64,000 nt of DNA, taken from contig NZ_JAODNW010000022.1 of assembly GCF_025398255.1 (NCBI RefSeq), positions 1 to 64,000 on the forward strand. The letters are read 5' to 3'. Shown here piece by piece: positions 19,971 through 29,627 of this stretch. Below the pieces are notes generated by a model that was given only the letters and a program-made list of their open reading frames with translations, had not been told where the DNA came from and searched no databases. The stretch comes from Chelativorans intermedius. GTDB taxonomy: Bacteria; Pseudomonadota; Alphaproteobacteria; Rhizobiales; Rhizobiaceae. The stretch's first letter is position 1, and every line of letters begins with the position of its first letter. Both the position numbers and the translations under genes were made by a program.

Positions 19971-20757
19971 GGGTGCTCTACCCGCGCGCCAAGCAGGCCC
20001 TCGACCGGCTGAGCCGGCTCCTCGACCATCCTCGTGGCACGCGCATGCCGTCGATCGCGATCTATGGCGACAGCGGCATGGGCAAGACCATGATCATGAG
20101 CCGGTTCCGAGACGAGCATCCGCCGAGCTTCAATCCTCTGACGGGCACGTTGAAGACACCGGTCCTCGCTATGGAAATGACCAGCCCGCCGGGCGAGCGG
20201 CGCTTCTATGCCGAACTGCTCACCCTACTTGGTGCCCCACAGCGGCCACGCGCTGACATCGCCCAAATGGAGCAGGCCGCATTGCGGATCATGGAAGCGA
20301 TCGGCGTGCAGGTGCTGGTCATCGACGAAGTGCACAACATCCTCGCCGGGACCTATCGCGAGCAGCGCATCGTTCTGAACACTCTGCGCTTCCTCAGCAA
20401 TCGTCTGCAGATCTCGCTCGTCTGCTTCGGCGTCAACGAGGCACGGGAGGCGATAGCGGCGATGTCCAACTCGCCCGACGGTTCGAACAGTTGACCTTGA
20501 GCCGGTGGGCCGCCAACGATCAGTTCGAGACGTTGGTGGCCTCGATCCTGCGCAATACGCCGCTGCGTCGGCCCTCGGTGCTCACCCCGAAATCGCTGCG
20601 CCGGATCCTGCAGATCACCGAGGGGATCACCGCCAACATCTTCCACATGATCAACAGCCTTGCGGTCGACGCTGTCGAGAGCGGCCGCGAGCACATCACT
20701 GACGAGATGGTTGAGAATTGCGAGCCGGAATTCGATGCCGAGGCTGCGTCCGCATGA
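19971..20757 (+). pseudogene. tniB: TniB-type AAA+ ATPase, 5'-truncated and frameshifted
   Basis: Begins within the gene at WVLYPRAKQALDRLS. Walker A is GDSGMGKT and Walker B is VLVIDEVHN. A frameshift near 20455 breaks the protein at NEAREAIA; the sense resumes as GDVQLARRFEQLTLSRWAAN and runs to the TGA at 20755. TniB recruits the transposase to target DNA. Truncation plus frameshift make it inactive. Confidence 0.82.
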
Positions 20758-21620
20758 TGAAGGAGACCGTTCCACGGCGGTTGCCGGTAGTCTTGCCGCA
20801 CCACTCAGACGAACTTCTGTCATCCTGGATCGGTCGACATGCCGCCTTCTATGGCGTCCCGCCACTCGTCATGCTGCAGCATTGCTTGTCGGAAGTCAGC
20901 TCGCTGCGCGCCGCCGACCTCCACATGAGCTATGATCAGGAGTTCCGCCTGGCCAACATGTTCGCTACCGAACGGGACGTGGTGCGGCGCATGACCTTCA
21001 CCAATGTCGCGCAATCAGCGCACCGGTTCATCTCCGCCCGGCCGACGCAGGTCTGTGCGAGTTGCAGTCCGGGACATAGGAAGCCGGAGCCGATCCTGCG
21101 CAGCCAGCTTCTGGGGTGGCGCATTACGTGCCCCTTGTGCGGAGGCCAGTTCCGGCAGGCCGTCGGGCAAAAACTCCCCTCCCCTTTCCGGCAAAATCGC
21201 GTTGCTGCTCTTCATGGCGAAAAGCTGCTGGATGACGAAGCCGAACGTGGTGTCGCAACCTGGACATCCCCGGCCGAGATTGCCCGGCTCCTCCTGATGC
21301 GGCGCGTGCCGAGACCCTTTCCGCGCGAGCACGATCTTTGGCGCTTCAGGGTGCTCGGCGCGATCATTCCGGATTTCGACCATGTCGTCGCCCAGCAACA
21401 GGAGAATCTGCCCTCCCCCGCAAAGCCAATCTTGCCGCTTCACCTACGGCCGGCACTGCTCGCCGGCGTTGCCATCGTCGAGCGTGCCGGACCGGAGATG
21501 CTCCGAATGCTGCGCGGTCACATGATGGGACAGAACAGGGTCCGTTTCATTGACGCCGCCGAGAACATGATAGCCCGCGCATCCGGACCGCCGGTATCTC
21601 CGCAGATGCACTTAATTTGA
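20754..21620 (+). CDS. tniQ: TniQ-family transposition protein
   Basis: 288 residues (287 from the second ATG at 20757). Start [20 protein letters not shown], zinc-ribbon type cysteines in VCASCSPGH and CPLCGG, then a helical C-terminus. The ATG overlaps the tniB stop (ATGA). TniQ proteins assist target choice or resolution in Tn7-like elements. The last codons extend into the right-end repeat. Bases 20781-21580 recur almost exactly at 35027-35826. Confidence 0.85.
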   Translation: MMKETVPRRLPVVLPHHSDELLSSWIGRHAAFYGVPPLVMLQHCLSEVSSLRAADLHMSYDQEFRLANMFATERDVVRRMTFTNVAQSAHRFISARPTQVCASCSPGHRKPEPILRSQLLGWRITCPLCGGQFRQAVGQKLPSPFRQNRVAALHGEKLLDDEAERGVATWTSPAEIARLLLMRRVPRPFPREHDLWRFRVLGAIIPDFDHVVAQQQENLPSPAKPILPLHLRPALLAGVAIVERAGPEMLRMLRGHMMGQNRVRFIDAAENMIARASGPPVSPQMHLI

Positions 21621-21655
21621 GAATGGGCTCGTCGAAATTCTCAAATTAAGTGCTC
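21609..21655 (-). repeat. right transposon end
   Basis: Exact unit at 21609-21624 in the direct sense and its inverted copy at 21637-21652. The latter lies within the outer 19-bp inverted repeat 21637-21655. The first unit overlaps the last codons of tniQ. Confidence 0.8.
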
Positions 21656-21812
21656 AGCTCGACCCGAGCCGGCGCATTCTTGCGTTTAAGTGGCAAGCGA
21701 CAGCTCTTGCGCGGCGGGGTTCCGCATTAGCATGAGGAGCGCGCACTATCGCTCATTGGTCGCCCAAGCAGTGACACATCGAGGAGCGCCATTCTCAATG
21801 CCCCGCGCGCCC

Positions 21813-22367
21813 CTACCGCTTCTGAACGGAACTCATCGACCTCACCGGCCAAAAGGAGCCTGCGATCAGCAAGACGACGCCGATCGTTATCATCGTGTCC
21901 GCCATGTTGAAGGCCGGCCAGTGCCAGCTGCCGACGTGGAAATCGAGGAAATCAGTCACGGCACCTTGGCGCATCCGGTCCAACACATTGCCGCTAGCGC
22001 CGCCGGCAATCAGGCTAAGACTAATGGTCTCCGTTTGCTTTGGCGTTCTCATCGCCCAGACCAGAAGTCCGGCCACGATCACCACCTTGATTCCGGCGAG
22101 CACCATTGGGCGATCGAGGAAGAGCTCACGGAACATCCCGAAGCTGACACCTGTATTGAAGCCGAGTGTCAGGTTGAAAAATGGCGCGATCGCGATCGTG
22201 CGCGGCGGCACCATCACAACATTGAGGATCAGCCATTTCGTGAGAAAATCGACAGCAAGCGCGGCAGCTAGAACACCAGCTGCCAATATAGCTCGTCGAA
22301 TCAGGCTCGGGTACACCACGCTTAATCGGTCCTTCTCTTGTCGGCGATTTTTCTGCGGGCAGTCCAT
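21813..22367 (-). CDS. lspA: lipoprotein signal peptidase LspA
   Basis: 184 residues with four membrane helices and both catalytic aspartate motifs: GNVLDRMRQGAVTDFLDF and FNMADTMITIG. It cleaves the signal peptide of lipid-modified prolipoproteins at the inner membrane. Extra lspA copies are often found directly downstream of cadA/czcA-type ATPases, as here (31 bases). A GTG 16 codons in is an alternative start. Confidence 0.93.
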   Translation of the reverse strand: MDCPQKNRRQEKDRLSVVYPSLIRRAILAAGVLAAALAVDFLTKWLILNVVMVPPRTIAIAPFFNLTLGFNTGVSFGMFRELFLDRPMVLAGIKVVIVAGLLVWAMRTPKQTETISLSLIAGGASGNVLDRMRQGAVTDFLDFHVGSWHWPAFNMADTMITIGVVLLIAGSFWPVRSMSSVQKR

Positions 22368-22398
22368 TTATGCTCGCTCGCACCGATGCGGTCTTGAG

Positions 22399-25300
22399 CT
22401 ACGCCGGGACCGTCGCGGTGATGCTCGGGCCCTGCTGCTGGTGCGCCGAAACGCCGATGCCGCTGGATGGGCCACCCTTTTGAGTGCTGGTTTGATCACG
22501 GTTGAGCAGGCGCAGGCCGTTGAGAACAACCAGCAGAGACGCACCGACGTCCGCCGCGATAGCACCCCAAAGCGATGCGAGACCAACCACCGTCAGCGCT
22601 GTGAACAGGAGCTTCACGGCGATCGAGAAGGCAACATTCTGCCGGATAACGGCGAGTGTTGCGCGCGAATGGCGCACTAACCAAGAAAGTTTCGACAAGT
22701 CATCCGACATGAGGGCCACATCGGCCGTTTCAATGGCGGCGTCGCTGCCCATGGCGCCCATGGCGATGCCAAGATTGGCACGCCCCATAGCGGGAGCATC
22801 GTTGACTCCGTCGCCGACCATAGCTACCGATCCATAGCGCCGCACCAAATCTTCGACCGCCGCCACCTTGTCGCCCGGCAGAAGTTCCGCCCGAACCTCA
22901 TCAATGCCCGTCTGCTTCGCAATCGCCTCCGCGGTCGCGCGATTGTCTCCCGTGAGCATCACAACGTGTTCAATGCCGGCGCGGTGAAGCGCCGTGACAA
23001 TGTCCTTCGCTTCCGGCCTGACAGCATCGGCAACGGCGACGAGCCCGCAGACTTCTTGACCATCGCCGACCGCAACGATGGTGCGACCGGCGCTCGAAAG
23101 CTCATCTGCCAGTTGCAGAACTTCAGTAGAGTTTATGCCACGCTCCTCAATGTAGCGGCGCGAGCCGAGCCACATCTCGCGGCCGGCCACTCGCCCGATG
23201 ACGCCTCGGCCAGTGATGGCTTGAACAGCCTCGGCAGGCTCGGAGGCGATCTTCAGTTCGGCGGCTTTCGCGAGGATGGCGCGAGCGATCGGATGCCCGC
23301 TGCGCGCCTCCAGGGCCGCAGCCAAGCCGAGGAGCTCCATTTCGCTGCGGTCTCCAAGCGGCACTATCTCGACGACCTGCGGCCGCCCTTCGGTGAGCGT
23401 GCCCGTTTTGTCCATAGCAATCGCCTTGAGGTGCGCAGGCGTTTCGAGATGGGTGCCGCCCTTGACCAGAACGCCCTGCTTGGCCGCGCCGGCGAGGGCC
23501 GCGACGATCGTCACCGGCGTGGAAATAACGAGCGCACAGGGGCAAGCGATGACGAGGAGCACGAGAGCCCGATAGAACCAGACGTCCCAGGCGCCGCCCA
23601 AAAGCAAGGGCGGAGCGAGAAAAATCGCAACGGCGAGTACCATTACGATGGGCGTGTAAACACGCGCGAATTTCTCCACCCATTGCTCACTTGGCGCGCG
23701 CCGGCTCTGCGCCGAACCGACCATGCGGATGATTTGGGCGAGCGTCGTGTCATTCGCCGCTTTGGTGGTCACGACCTCAATTGCGCCCTCGCCGTTGATG
23801 GTCCCGGCAAAGACTTCGTCGCCCTCTGCCTTGAATACGGGGACGCTTTCACCGGTGATCGGTGCTTGGTTGACCTCACTCTCGCCAGCGGCAACCCGGC
23901 CGTCGAGCGGCACCTTGTCTCCTGGCCGGACTATGATATGCGCGCCGACCCGAACCTCTGCCGGAGGGACGTCGCGCTCGGAGCCATCCTCGAGCTTAAC
24001 GCGTGCTGTCGGCGGCGCGAGTTCCATGAGGGCGGCAACCGCCCGGCGCGCGCGACCAAGACTCCAAGCCTCGAGCGCCAGCGCTAGTGCAAAAAAGAAC
24101 GAAACAGTAGCAGCCTCGAACCAGGCGCCGATGCCGATCGCGCCCGCGACCGCAACCATCATCAGCAGGTTCATGTCGGGGCGAAGCCGCTTGGCCGCGA
24201 GCCAGGCCTTGGGAGCCACATAGCGCGCCGCACAGAGCACCGCAACCGCATAAAGAACCATGCTCGGCAATGGGGTCGAGCCCAAACCGTGTTCGCCAGC
24301 CTCGAACGCCGCGATGACACCGCCCCCAAGCCAGGCGTGGACCCCAAACGCCAGCGCCGTGAGCACGCCGCTTGCGGTTGTCAGCCACGACTGCACCTGC
24401 TTGCGGCGCTCTTCGGCCTGAGCGGCATCGCTAGAAGCGCCTTCAGTCCAGGGCTCGGCGCGGAGACCGGCACGAGCCACGGCCTTTTCGACACGAGCTT
24501 CGAGTACGGGATCCGGCGTCACATCAATCGACATGCGGCCGTTGAGAAGATCGAAGGCGAGCTTGTCTTCCCCAACCAGCGGACCGACCTCGCGCTTCAG
24601 GGCCGCGATCTCGTCGGCGCAATCCATGCCGTGAATGCGAAACACGACCTGGCCGGGCAAGTGGGTCGGGATCGGCGGACTTAACGCCTCCTGCACCTCG
24701 GCACCGCAGCCGCATGCCGAGTCTGGCACTGTAGCGGATTCGAGTGAAGCGGACGATACTGTTGGCGGCGTCCACGGTTCTGCGCGCATGCCCGTCCGAG
24801 CCACGGCTTGCTCAATCGAGTCAGCTCGCGCCCGGCCCTGGGGGGCAACCGTCATCATGCCTTGCATGGTGTCGAAGGCGAGCTTGTCCTCGCCAACGAG
24901 CGGGCCCAGTTCCCGCGTGAGGGCCGCCACCTCGTTCTTGCAATCAAGCCCGTGGACGCGGAACAGCAGCGCGTCGGCCGTATCGTGCTCTACGAGAGAA
25001 GCACGCATGCCAGTCGCGGCAACGCGGCCGGCGATTTCCTCAACTGTCGTTTGCCGTTGGGGCGCGACCGTCATCAGCCCCTTCGCCGTGTCGAACGACA
25101 GCCAGGCGTCGCTCCCGACCAGCGGACCAACCTCACGCTTGAGCACGGCCACTTCGTTCTTGCAATCGAGCCCCTCGACCCGGAACAGCAGCGTCGGCAG
25201 TGGCTGCTGCGCCCGCTGCCGTAGGAGATGTGCCTGCATGCCGGTCGTCGCGACCGCCTGCTGGATGACGTCGATCGACGAAGCATTTTCGGATGTCACC

Positions 25301-25461
25301 ACCATGACACCCGCTTGAGTATTGAATGACAGCTTGTCGTCACCGCCGACAAGTGGGCCCACCGCCGCACGAAGCGCACGCACCTCATTCTGGCAATCGA
25401 GGCCATCGACTTTGAAGCGCAGCGAGCTGGGACTGCTCATCGTTGCGGCATCAACATTCAT
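22399..25461 (-). CDS. cadA: Zn/Cd/Pb-type P1B ATPase with four N-terminal HMA-like repeats
   Basis: 1020 residues. Four tandem HMA-like repeats at about 15-80, 92-158, 165-230 and 273-338. Each has a single cysteine in a DCxxE pattern (GLDCQNE, GLDCKNE twice, GMDCADE) instead of CxxC. An extra CGCG sits at 250-253. The ATPase core follows with CPCALVISTPV in the channel, [19 protein letters not shown] and [10 protein letters not shown]; the CPC context is the P1B-2 (Zn2+/Cd2+/Pb2+) type. It exports divalent soft metals. The ATG at 25461 follows CAGGAG. A MerR-type promoter lies 60 bases upstream. Confidence 0.94.
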   Translation of the reverse strand: MNVDAATMSSPSSLRFKVDGLDCQNEVRALRAAVGPLVGGDDKLSFNTQAGVMVVTSENASSIDVIQQAVATTGMQAHLLRQRAQQPLPTLLFRVEGLDCKNEVAVLKREVGPLVGSDAWLSFDTAKGLMTVAPQRQTTVEEIAGRVAATGMRASLVEHDTADALLFRVHGLDCKNEVAALTRELGPLVGEDKLAFDTMQGMMTVAPQGRARADSIEQAVARTGMRAEPWTPPTVSSASLESATVPDSACGCGAEVQEALSPPIPTHLPGQVVFRIHGMDCADEIAALKREVGPLVGEDKLAFDLLNGRMSIDVTPDPVLEARVEKAVARAGLRAEPWTEGASSDAAQAEERRKQVQSWLTTASGVLTALAFGVHAWLGGGVIAAFEAGEHGLGSTPLPSMVLYAVAVLCAARYVAPKAWLAAKRLRPDMNLLMMVAVAGAIGIGAWFEAATVSFFFALALALEAWSLGRARRAVAALMELAPPTARVKLEDGSERDVPPAEVRVGAHIIVRPGDKVPLDGRVAAGESEVNQAPITGESVPVFKAEGDEVFAGTINGEGAIEVVTTKAANDTTLAQIIRMVGSAQSRRAPSEQWVEKFARVYTPIVMVLAVAIFLAPPLLLGGAWDVWFYRALVLLVIACPCALVISTPVTIVAALAGAAKQGVLVKGGTHLETPAHLKAIAMDKTGTLTEGRPQVVEIVPLGDRSEMELLGLAAALEARSGHPIARAILAKAAELKIASEPAEAVQAITGRGVIGRVAGREMWLGSRRYIEERGINSTEVLQLADELSSAGRTIVAVGDGQEVCGLVAVADAVRPEAKDIVTALHRAGIEHVVMLTGDNRATAEAIAKQTGIDEVRAELLPGDKVAAVEDLVRRYGSVAMVGDGVNDAPAMGRANLGIAMGAMGSDAAIETADVALMSDDLSKLSWLVRHSRATLAVIRQNVAFSIAVKLLFTALTVVGLASLWGAIAADVGASLLVVLNGLRLLNRDQTSTQKGGPSSGIGVSAHQQQGPSITATVPA

Positions 25462-25520
25462 CAGTATCTCCTGCTGTCCAAATCGAGCTCGGCTCCCGAG
25501 CGTTCACGTCACTCTTGTGA

Positions 25521-25551
25521 ACCATACATCCTGTAGCCACTACAGAATCAA
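25521..25551 (-). promoter_or_regulatory. MerR-type (CadR/PbrR/ZntR) metal-responsive promoter of cadA
   Basis: Read on the minus strand: -35 TTGATT, then a 19-bp spacer containing the perfect dyad CTGTAG-TGG-CTACAG, then -10 TATGGT. The long spacer and the dyad between the boxes are the hallmark of MerR-activated promoters. The same dyad and -35 recur at 31027-31057. Confidence 0.88.
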
Positions 25552-25882
25552 GGCTGCGTCGCGGCGAAGATTGATCCATAGACGTCTTGCGTGGCAGACG
25601 GCGCCTTTACGCACGCGCCAGCCAAGTATCGCCCGGCAAGTTGGAGGGATAATTGATGCGCTCGTGGCAGCGCACGATCTCGGCGTCTAATCTCGGGCGC
25701 GGGATTCGCCGGACCAGCCCTCGCGTATTGGCTCCAGTGCTACGGCTTCGTTCCCACCGTAGATTCAGCTCAAGGATTATATGACTCTTTGTGAGCAAGC
25801 CGCGTCAAGGAAGGGTGCGGAGGAAGGCGCACACACCGAGAAAACTACAAGGCTCGGCTAATCTAAACCTTTTTTGCTGCTC
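25552..25882 (-). other. intergenic region between P450 gene and cadA promoter
   Basis: 330 bases. A frame at 25607-25798 on the minus strand encodes an unfamiliar 63-residue peptide with no convincing ribosome site. I see no supported gene and no terminator with a T-run. Confidence 0.4.
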
Positions 25883-27130
25883 TTAGCTTTCCCTGACATT
25901 CCTGATCACAAAACTGCTACGCGGCAGTGCGGGCAGCCGCGACCAGTCAATCCGCAGGTCTTGCTGCGGCACCTCGTAGCTCATGCGTCGCGTGAGGAAA
26001 TCCGCCGCCAGCTTCATCAGTTCAATCGCGATCCATTCGCCGGGACAGCGATGATTGATGTGGTGGTCCCCTCCACCCTGCGGAACGAAATTGAATGGGC
26101 TCTCATCCCACCGGCGGAAACGCTCGGGCTCGAATTCCTCCGGCCTCTCCCACGTTCGCGCGTCCTGATTGGTCCCGTATAGGTCAAGGATCACGCGTCG
26201 ACCTTCGGGGATCTGGTATCCGTTCCACTCGAAGGTTTGGCGCGTCTGTGCAGCGACTGCCGGGAAGAAGGGATAGTAGCGGCGAACCTCCTGGACGAAG
26301 CGATAGGCGTAGCCGTCATTATCGGCCTGAAGCCCCTTTCGGACTTTGGGATGTGCATGCAGAGCATGGGCAACGAAGACGATATAGACGGAAACAGCGA
26401 CCGTCGGCCTAATCACATTGATCAGTTCGACCGCTGCAAGGTTCGGGACCAAAAGTTCGCCGTTCAAATCCTGGTGCCACGCAATGACGTGGGCGGCGGA
26501 TTGCTCCGGTGGGTGGATACGGCCGCTACGGATCTGTTCGACGATACCCGCCGCCCAGCGGTCGGCCCGTTTTCGGGCCCACCGCGACAACAAATGCCGA
26601 AGTCCGACCGAACCCGCATGGTCGAACAGGGCGGCAAGGTCTCGGGTTCGCGCCTCGACATCAGAATCTGCCAGCGGCACGCCGGCCCAGGCGCAGGCCG
26701 CACAGGTCAGAAGCGCGTGGAGCTCTGGATAGAGCACCACTTCGTCCATTGATCCCCACCGGCGCACTCGGGTCTGCCATTCCGTCGCGGTCAGCTGCAC
26801 GAGTCGTTCAATGCGCTCGGCTGTCATCAGCGACATGAACATCTGCTTGCGGTGTCGGTGGGCTTCGTCGTCGAGGCCCTGCACGCCACCGACCCCGAGC
26901 AACGTCTTCTGGACCGCCTTAGGCATCGCACCGCGGCGTACGAAGCGGCCCGGATCGTAGAACAGCCGGGCCGCTTCCGGGCCAGTCATACAGAGGGTCT
27001 TTCGCAGCAGAAGCCGCGCTTCAAACAGGTCCGATCGGTAGCTCCGACACCGATTTGAGATAAATCTATAGGGATCACCCGTCAGGGCGATTGTCGAGTC
27101 CAGGCTTCTGTCACGGGGAATCCGGGGCAT
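25883..27130 (-). CDS. CYP152-family cytochrome P450 (fatty-acid peroxygenase)
   Basis: 415 residues. The heme loop FVPQGGGDHHINHRCPGEWI holds the thiolate cysteine. NVIRPTVAVS in the I-helix has the arginine that binds the fatty-acid carboxylate and replaces the usual acid-alcohol pair. These are CYP152 hallmarks. Family members use H2O2 to hydroxylate (alpha or beta) or decarboxylate long-chain fatty acids, with no redox partner; none is encoded nearby. The ATG at 27130 follows TTTGGAGAG; an extended frame to 27193 is less likely. It appears to be the distal gene of the metal-regulated ligase/CDF run. Confidence 0.9.
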   Translation of the reverse strand: MPRIPRDRSLDSTIALTGDPYRFISNRCRSYRSDLFEARLLLRKTLCMTGPEAARLFYDPGRFVRRGAMPKAVQKTLLGVGGVQGLDDEAHRHRKQMFMSLMTAERIERLVQLTATEWQTRVRRWGSMDEVVLYPELHALLTCAACAWAGVPLADSDVEARTRDLAALFDHAGSVGLRHLLSRWARKRADRWAAGIVEQIRSGRIHPPEQSAAHVIAWHQDLNGELLVPNLAAVELINVIRPTVAVSVYIVFVAHALHAHPKVRKGLQADNDGYAYRFVQEVRRYYPFFPAVAAQTRQTFEWNGYQIPEGRRVILDLYGTNQDARTWERPEEFEPERFRRWDESPFNFVPQGGGDHHINHRCPGEWIAIELMKLAADFLTRRMSYEVPQQDLRIDWSRLPALPRSSFVIRNVRES

Positions 27131-27214
27131 TGCGGCTCTCCAAATCCCGTTCGGCGAGATCCTCCGGCCTCCTAGAGGCAAACGCGTGGCCACAGGTCCA
27201 CGGGAGACCTTGGG

Positions 27215-27841
27215 TCATCCCCTGTCTCCCTGTGCAGAATCGCGGGCTTCGCGCGCCTCCTTGAGAATCTCCCACCCCCCTTTGAGGACGATTCCGACGA
27301 TCACAACCCCGATCACGAGATCGGGGACGGGAGACTTCAGGAACATCACCAAGAGACCGGAAAGGACGATGCCAGCGTTGGCCAGCATGTCGTTCGTCGT
27401 AAAAATCCACGACGCCTTGAAGTGCACACCATGTGCACGATGAGCTCGCAAGAGGCGAAGGCAGACCACGTTGGTCGCCGCGTTCGCAAGCGCCGTGATA
27501 ATCATGGCGACCCCGATTGGCTCGGCTCCCGCGAAAAAACGACGTAAGACTTCTATAAGCAATCCGAAGGCAAGGAGGATCAGAAGAATGCCGGACAGTT
27601 TTGCGGCATGCGCCTTGGCAACGACCGTGCGGCCGACTGCATAGAGACTGACTGCATAGACGGCGGCATCCCCCAGATTGTCGAGGGCGGCGCCTAGCAG
27701 GCCCGTGGAATCCGCCAGGATGCCAACGGCCCCAGCTACCAAAACCTGTGTAAAATTAATCCCTAGTACCCAGCGCAGCGTGCGTCGTTCCGCGACATTT
27801 TGAGCATCGAGGCGGATCTCAGTCTCTTCGTCACCTGGCAT
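27215..27841 (-). CDS. cation diffusion facilitator family transporter
   Basis: 208 residues with six helices. The second and fifth helices carry the metal-site residues of the family (AALDNLGDA and TTNDMLANAG). A short His-containing loop (HRAHGVHFKASW) links helices 4 and 5. The C-terminal cytoplasmic domain is almost absent (family members often have about 300 residues), so it belongs to the short CDF type. It would exchange a divalent cation for protons. Metal identity is unknown; the context of a CadR-type promoter suggests Zn, Cd, Pb or Co. Confidence 0.85.
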   Translation of the reverse strand: MPGDEETEIRLDAQNVAERRTLRWVLGINFTQVLVAGAVGILADSTGLLGAALDNLGDAAVYAVSLYAVGRTVVAKAHAAKLSGILLILLAFGLLIEVLRRFFAGAEPIGVAMIITALANAATNVVCLRLLRAHRAHGVHFKASWIFTTNDMLANAGIVLSGLLVMFLKSPVPDLVIGVVIVGIVLKGGWEILKEAREARDSAQGDRG

Positions 27842-27888
27842 GGTTCATGTCCGGCTCTCTGAGGGGGCGTCGTACTCAGTCGTGCTCG

Positions 27889-28086
27889 TCATCTTTTGAC
27901 CCAGGCGTAGTATACGAGCAGCAGAAGAATGATCGCCCAAACGACAACAGCGCTCGTGTTAAGCCGCTGGTCATAGGTGATCCCAAACAGACTGAACTGA
28001 ATGCCCGCAGTGGCTAAGGCTCCATGAGTGAGCACCTGGTTGGCGGCAAAGCCGGCGAAAAATTTGGTTACTTCCTTTCCCTTCAT
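27889..28086 (-). CDS. small membrane protein
   Basis: 65 residues starting MKGKEVTKFFAGFAANQVLT with a C-terminal helix SAVVVWAIILLLLVYYAW. The ATG at 28086 follows GGGAGACTGTCG; the frame upstream is Arg/Ser-rich and overlaps the preceding gene. It sits between the ligase pseudogene and the CDF gene in the same direction. Unknown function. Confidence 0.7.
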   Translation of the reverse strand: MKGKEVTKFFAGFAANQVLTHGALATAGIQFSLFGITYDQRLNTSAVVVWAIILLLLVYYAWVKR

Positions 28087-28108
28087 CGACAGTCTCCCTG
28101 AAACCGAT

Positions 28109-29455
28109 TCACGTGCGGGTGCCCGAGAGCGGAATGACTTGCCTAACCTTACCGCCCTTGGACTGTTCCGGCGGCTCCTCGGCACGCTCGATCGACACCT
28201 GGTGGAGTTCGTTGCTGTCGAGCAAATGCTTTAATTCGCCGTGTACCCTTTGCCAAACCTGGCTGGGGTCAGCGCCCGACTCAAAGCGCAGGCGTACGCG
28301 CAGGTTCGTCGGCGGGTCTGCACGACCTGGGACAGATCGACTCCCGGCACGTGATCGATCTCGAACGCGAGTGGCGGAATCGAGACCTCCTCGCCGGCTT
28401 GGGTCGGAAACCGGAGGACCTCTGCGGAGCGTCCCTGGATGCGGATCGCGGGCAAGGGATTGCCGCAGGGGCAAGGATCCGGCCTTTGCAGGACGCGGTC
28501 GCCGAGATCGTAACGGAGGATCGGCTGCACCCGGTTTGCGAGATTGGTCACCAGCACGGTATGCGACTGCTCGCCCTGAGAGACGGGACGGAAATCGGCA
28601 TTCATCGGTTCGAGGATAATCCAGTCTCCAACGACGTGAAGCCATCCCTCGGTGCAGCTGTAGGTCGGGCCACCGATCTCGGTTGAGCCCTATGTGTTGC
28701 CGACCTTTGCGCCGAAGGCCTTGGCGATCCGCCCGTACTCTTCTTCCGCAAGGTCCCTCGGCCGTAACCACCAACAACACCGGCTTGATGCGCAGCCGTC
28801 CAAGTTCCTGCTCGCGAGTCAGCAGAGAGGCGGTAGAGGCGTAGCCTAGGACAACAGCTGGGCGGAACTCATTGAGGCCGTTGACGAGTTCCCTTATCGG
28901 CGCGTCCACCGAGAAATCGCGAGTGAGTTTCGCCAAAACCCGGCTGGAGCGCCGCGCCCGAGTGAAACCCGTAACCGAAACGAAATGACCGCCGGTGGCG
29001 TGCAGGGCCGCAAATCGCGCGCCGCGCAGAACAATCCGTACAACGTCCCCGAGCGACAGCCAGGTTCTGAACGCTTCTCGGAGGCCGGATGTCCCGCCTC
29101 GCATGTGATTGTCATCCAATATGAAGATGCCCGGTTTGCCCGTCGTGCCGGCGGTCGTGGCGACCAAATATTTCCCGAGGAGCATTTCGCCGACGAGGCT
29201 CGGATCTTCGATAAACTTACGCACGCGCTCAATCGTGACCTTGCGATCCGTCACCCAGCTATCGAAGTTTGCCATGAGCGTCTTCTTGTCAGTGACAGGC
29301 AACAGGCTGGGGTCCTCGACCCTCGCGGGCACGTTCTTGTACAGATCGCGATAATAGGGAGAGTTGCCTCGCGCAAAGGCTACGATATCGGCAAGCCTCT
29401 CCTTCACCTTCTCCGGCTTCCGGGAAGCAGATTCCCACAGGGGACGCTGGCTCAT
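28109..29455 (-). pseudogene. PaaK/coenzyme F390 synthetase-like ligase, disrupted paralogue
   Basis: The first half reads well from MSQRPLWESASRKPEKVKER, with the nucleotide motif TAGTTGKPGIFIL. A frameshift near 28763 follows VTAEG. In the new frame a TAG at about 28690-28692 interrupts GNT-stop-GSTEIGG, where a Tyr codon is expected. The sense continues (NLANRVQPILRYDLGDRVLQ, PCPCGNPLPAI) and a second frameshift near 28310 returns it to the first frame for the C-terminus. AAGGAG precedes the ATG, so the gene was once functional. Its intact paralogue lies directly upstream. Confidence 0.85.
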
Positions 29456-29627
29456 GAGCCTTCTCCTTGTTTTCCGGGCTAGGCCGCACCCATTTCAGGG
29501 CTATCTGGTCGGACAACGGATCAATAAATCGAAGCGACCCCACCACATTCTGATTCTGGGCAACCATACTCGAACCCTTCTTCAATCGGTCGTCGAATGA
29601 CGGAAGCGGTCGCGTTCACTAGTTCGA

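Larger units (their letters stand above)
19305..21655 (+). mobile_element. internally deleted TniA-TniB-TniQ-type transposon
   Basis: A 2.35-kb element bounded by perfect 19-bp inverted repeats beginning GAGCACTTAATTTGAGAAT. Each end carries further copies of a 16-bp unit (CACTTAATTTGAGAAT), the pattern of multiple transposase sites seen in Tn5053/Tn7-like elements. Inside are tniA (Mu-type DDE transposase) cut within its catalytic core, tniB (AAA+ ATPase) with a frameshift, and an intact tniQ. The bases flanking the two ends (TGCCC, AGCTC) do not form a 5-bp duplication. It is unlikely to move without help in trans. Confidence 0.82.
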
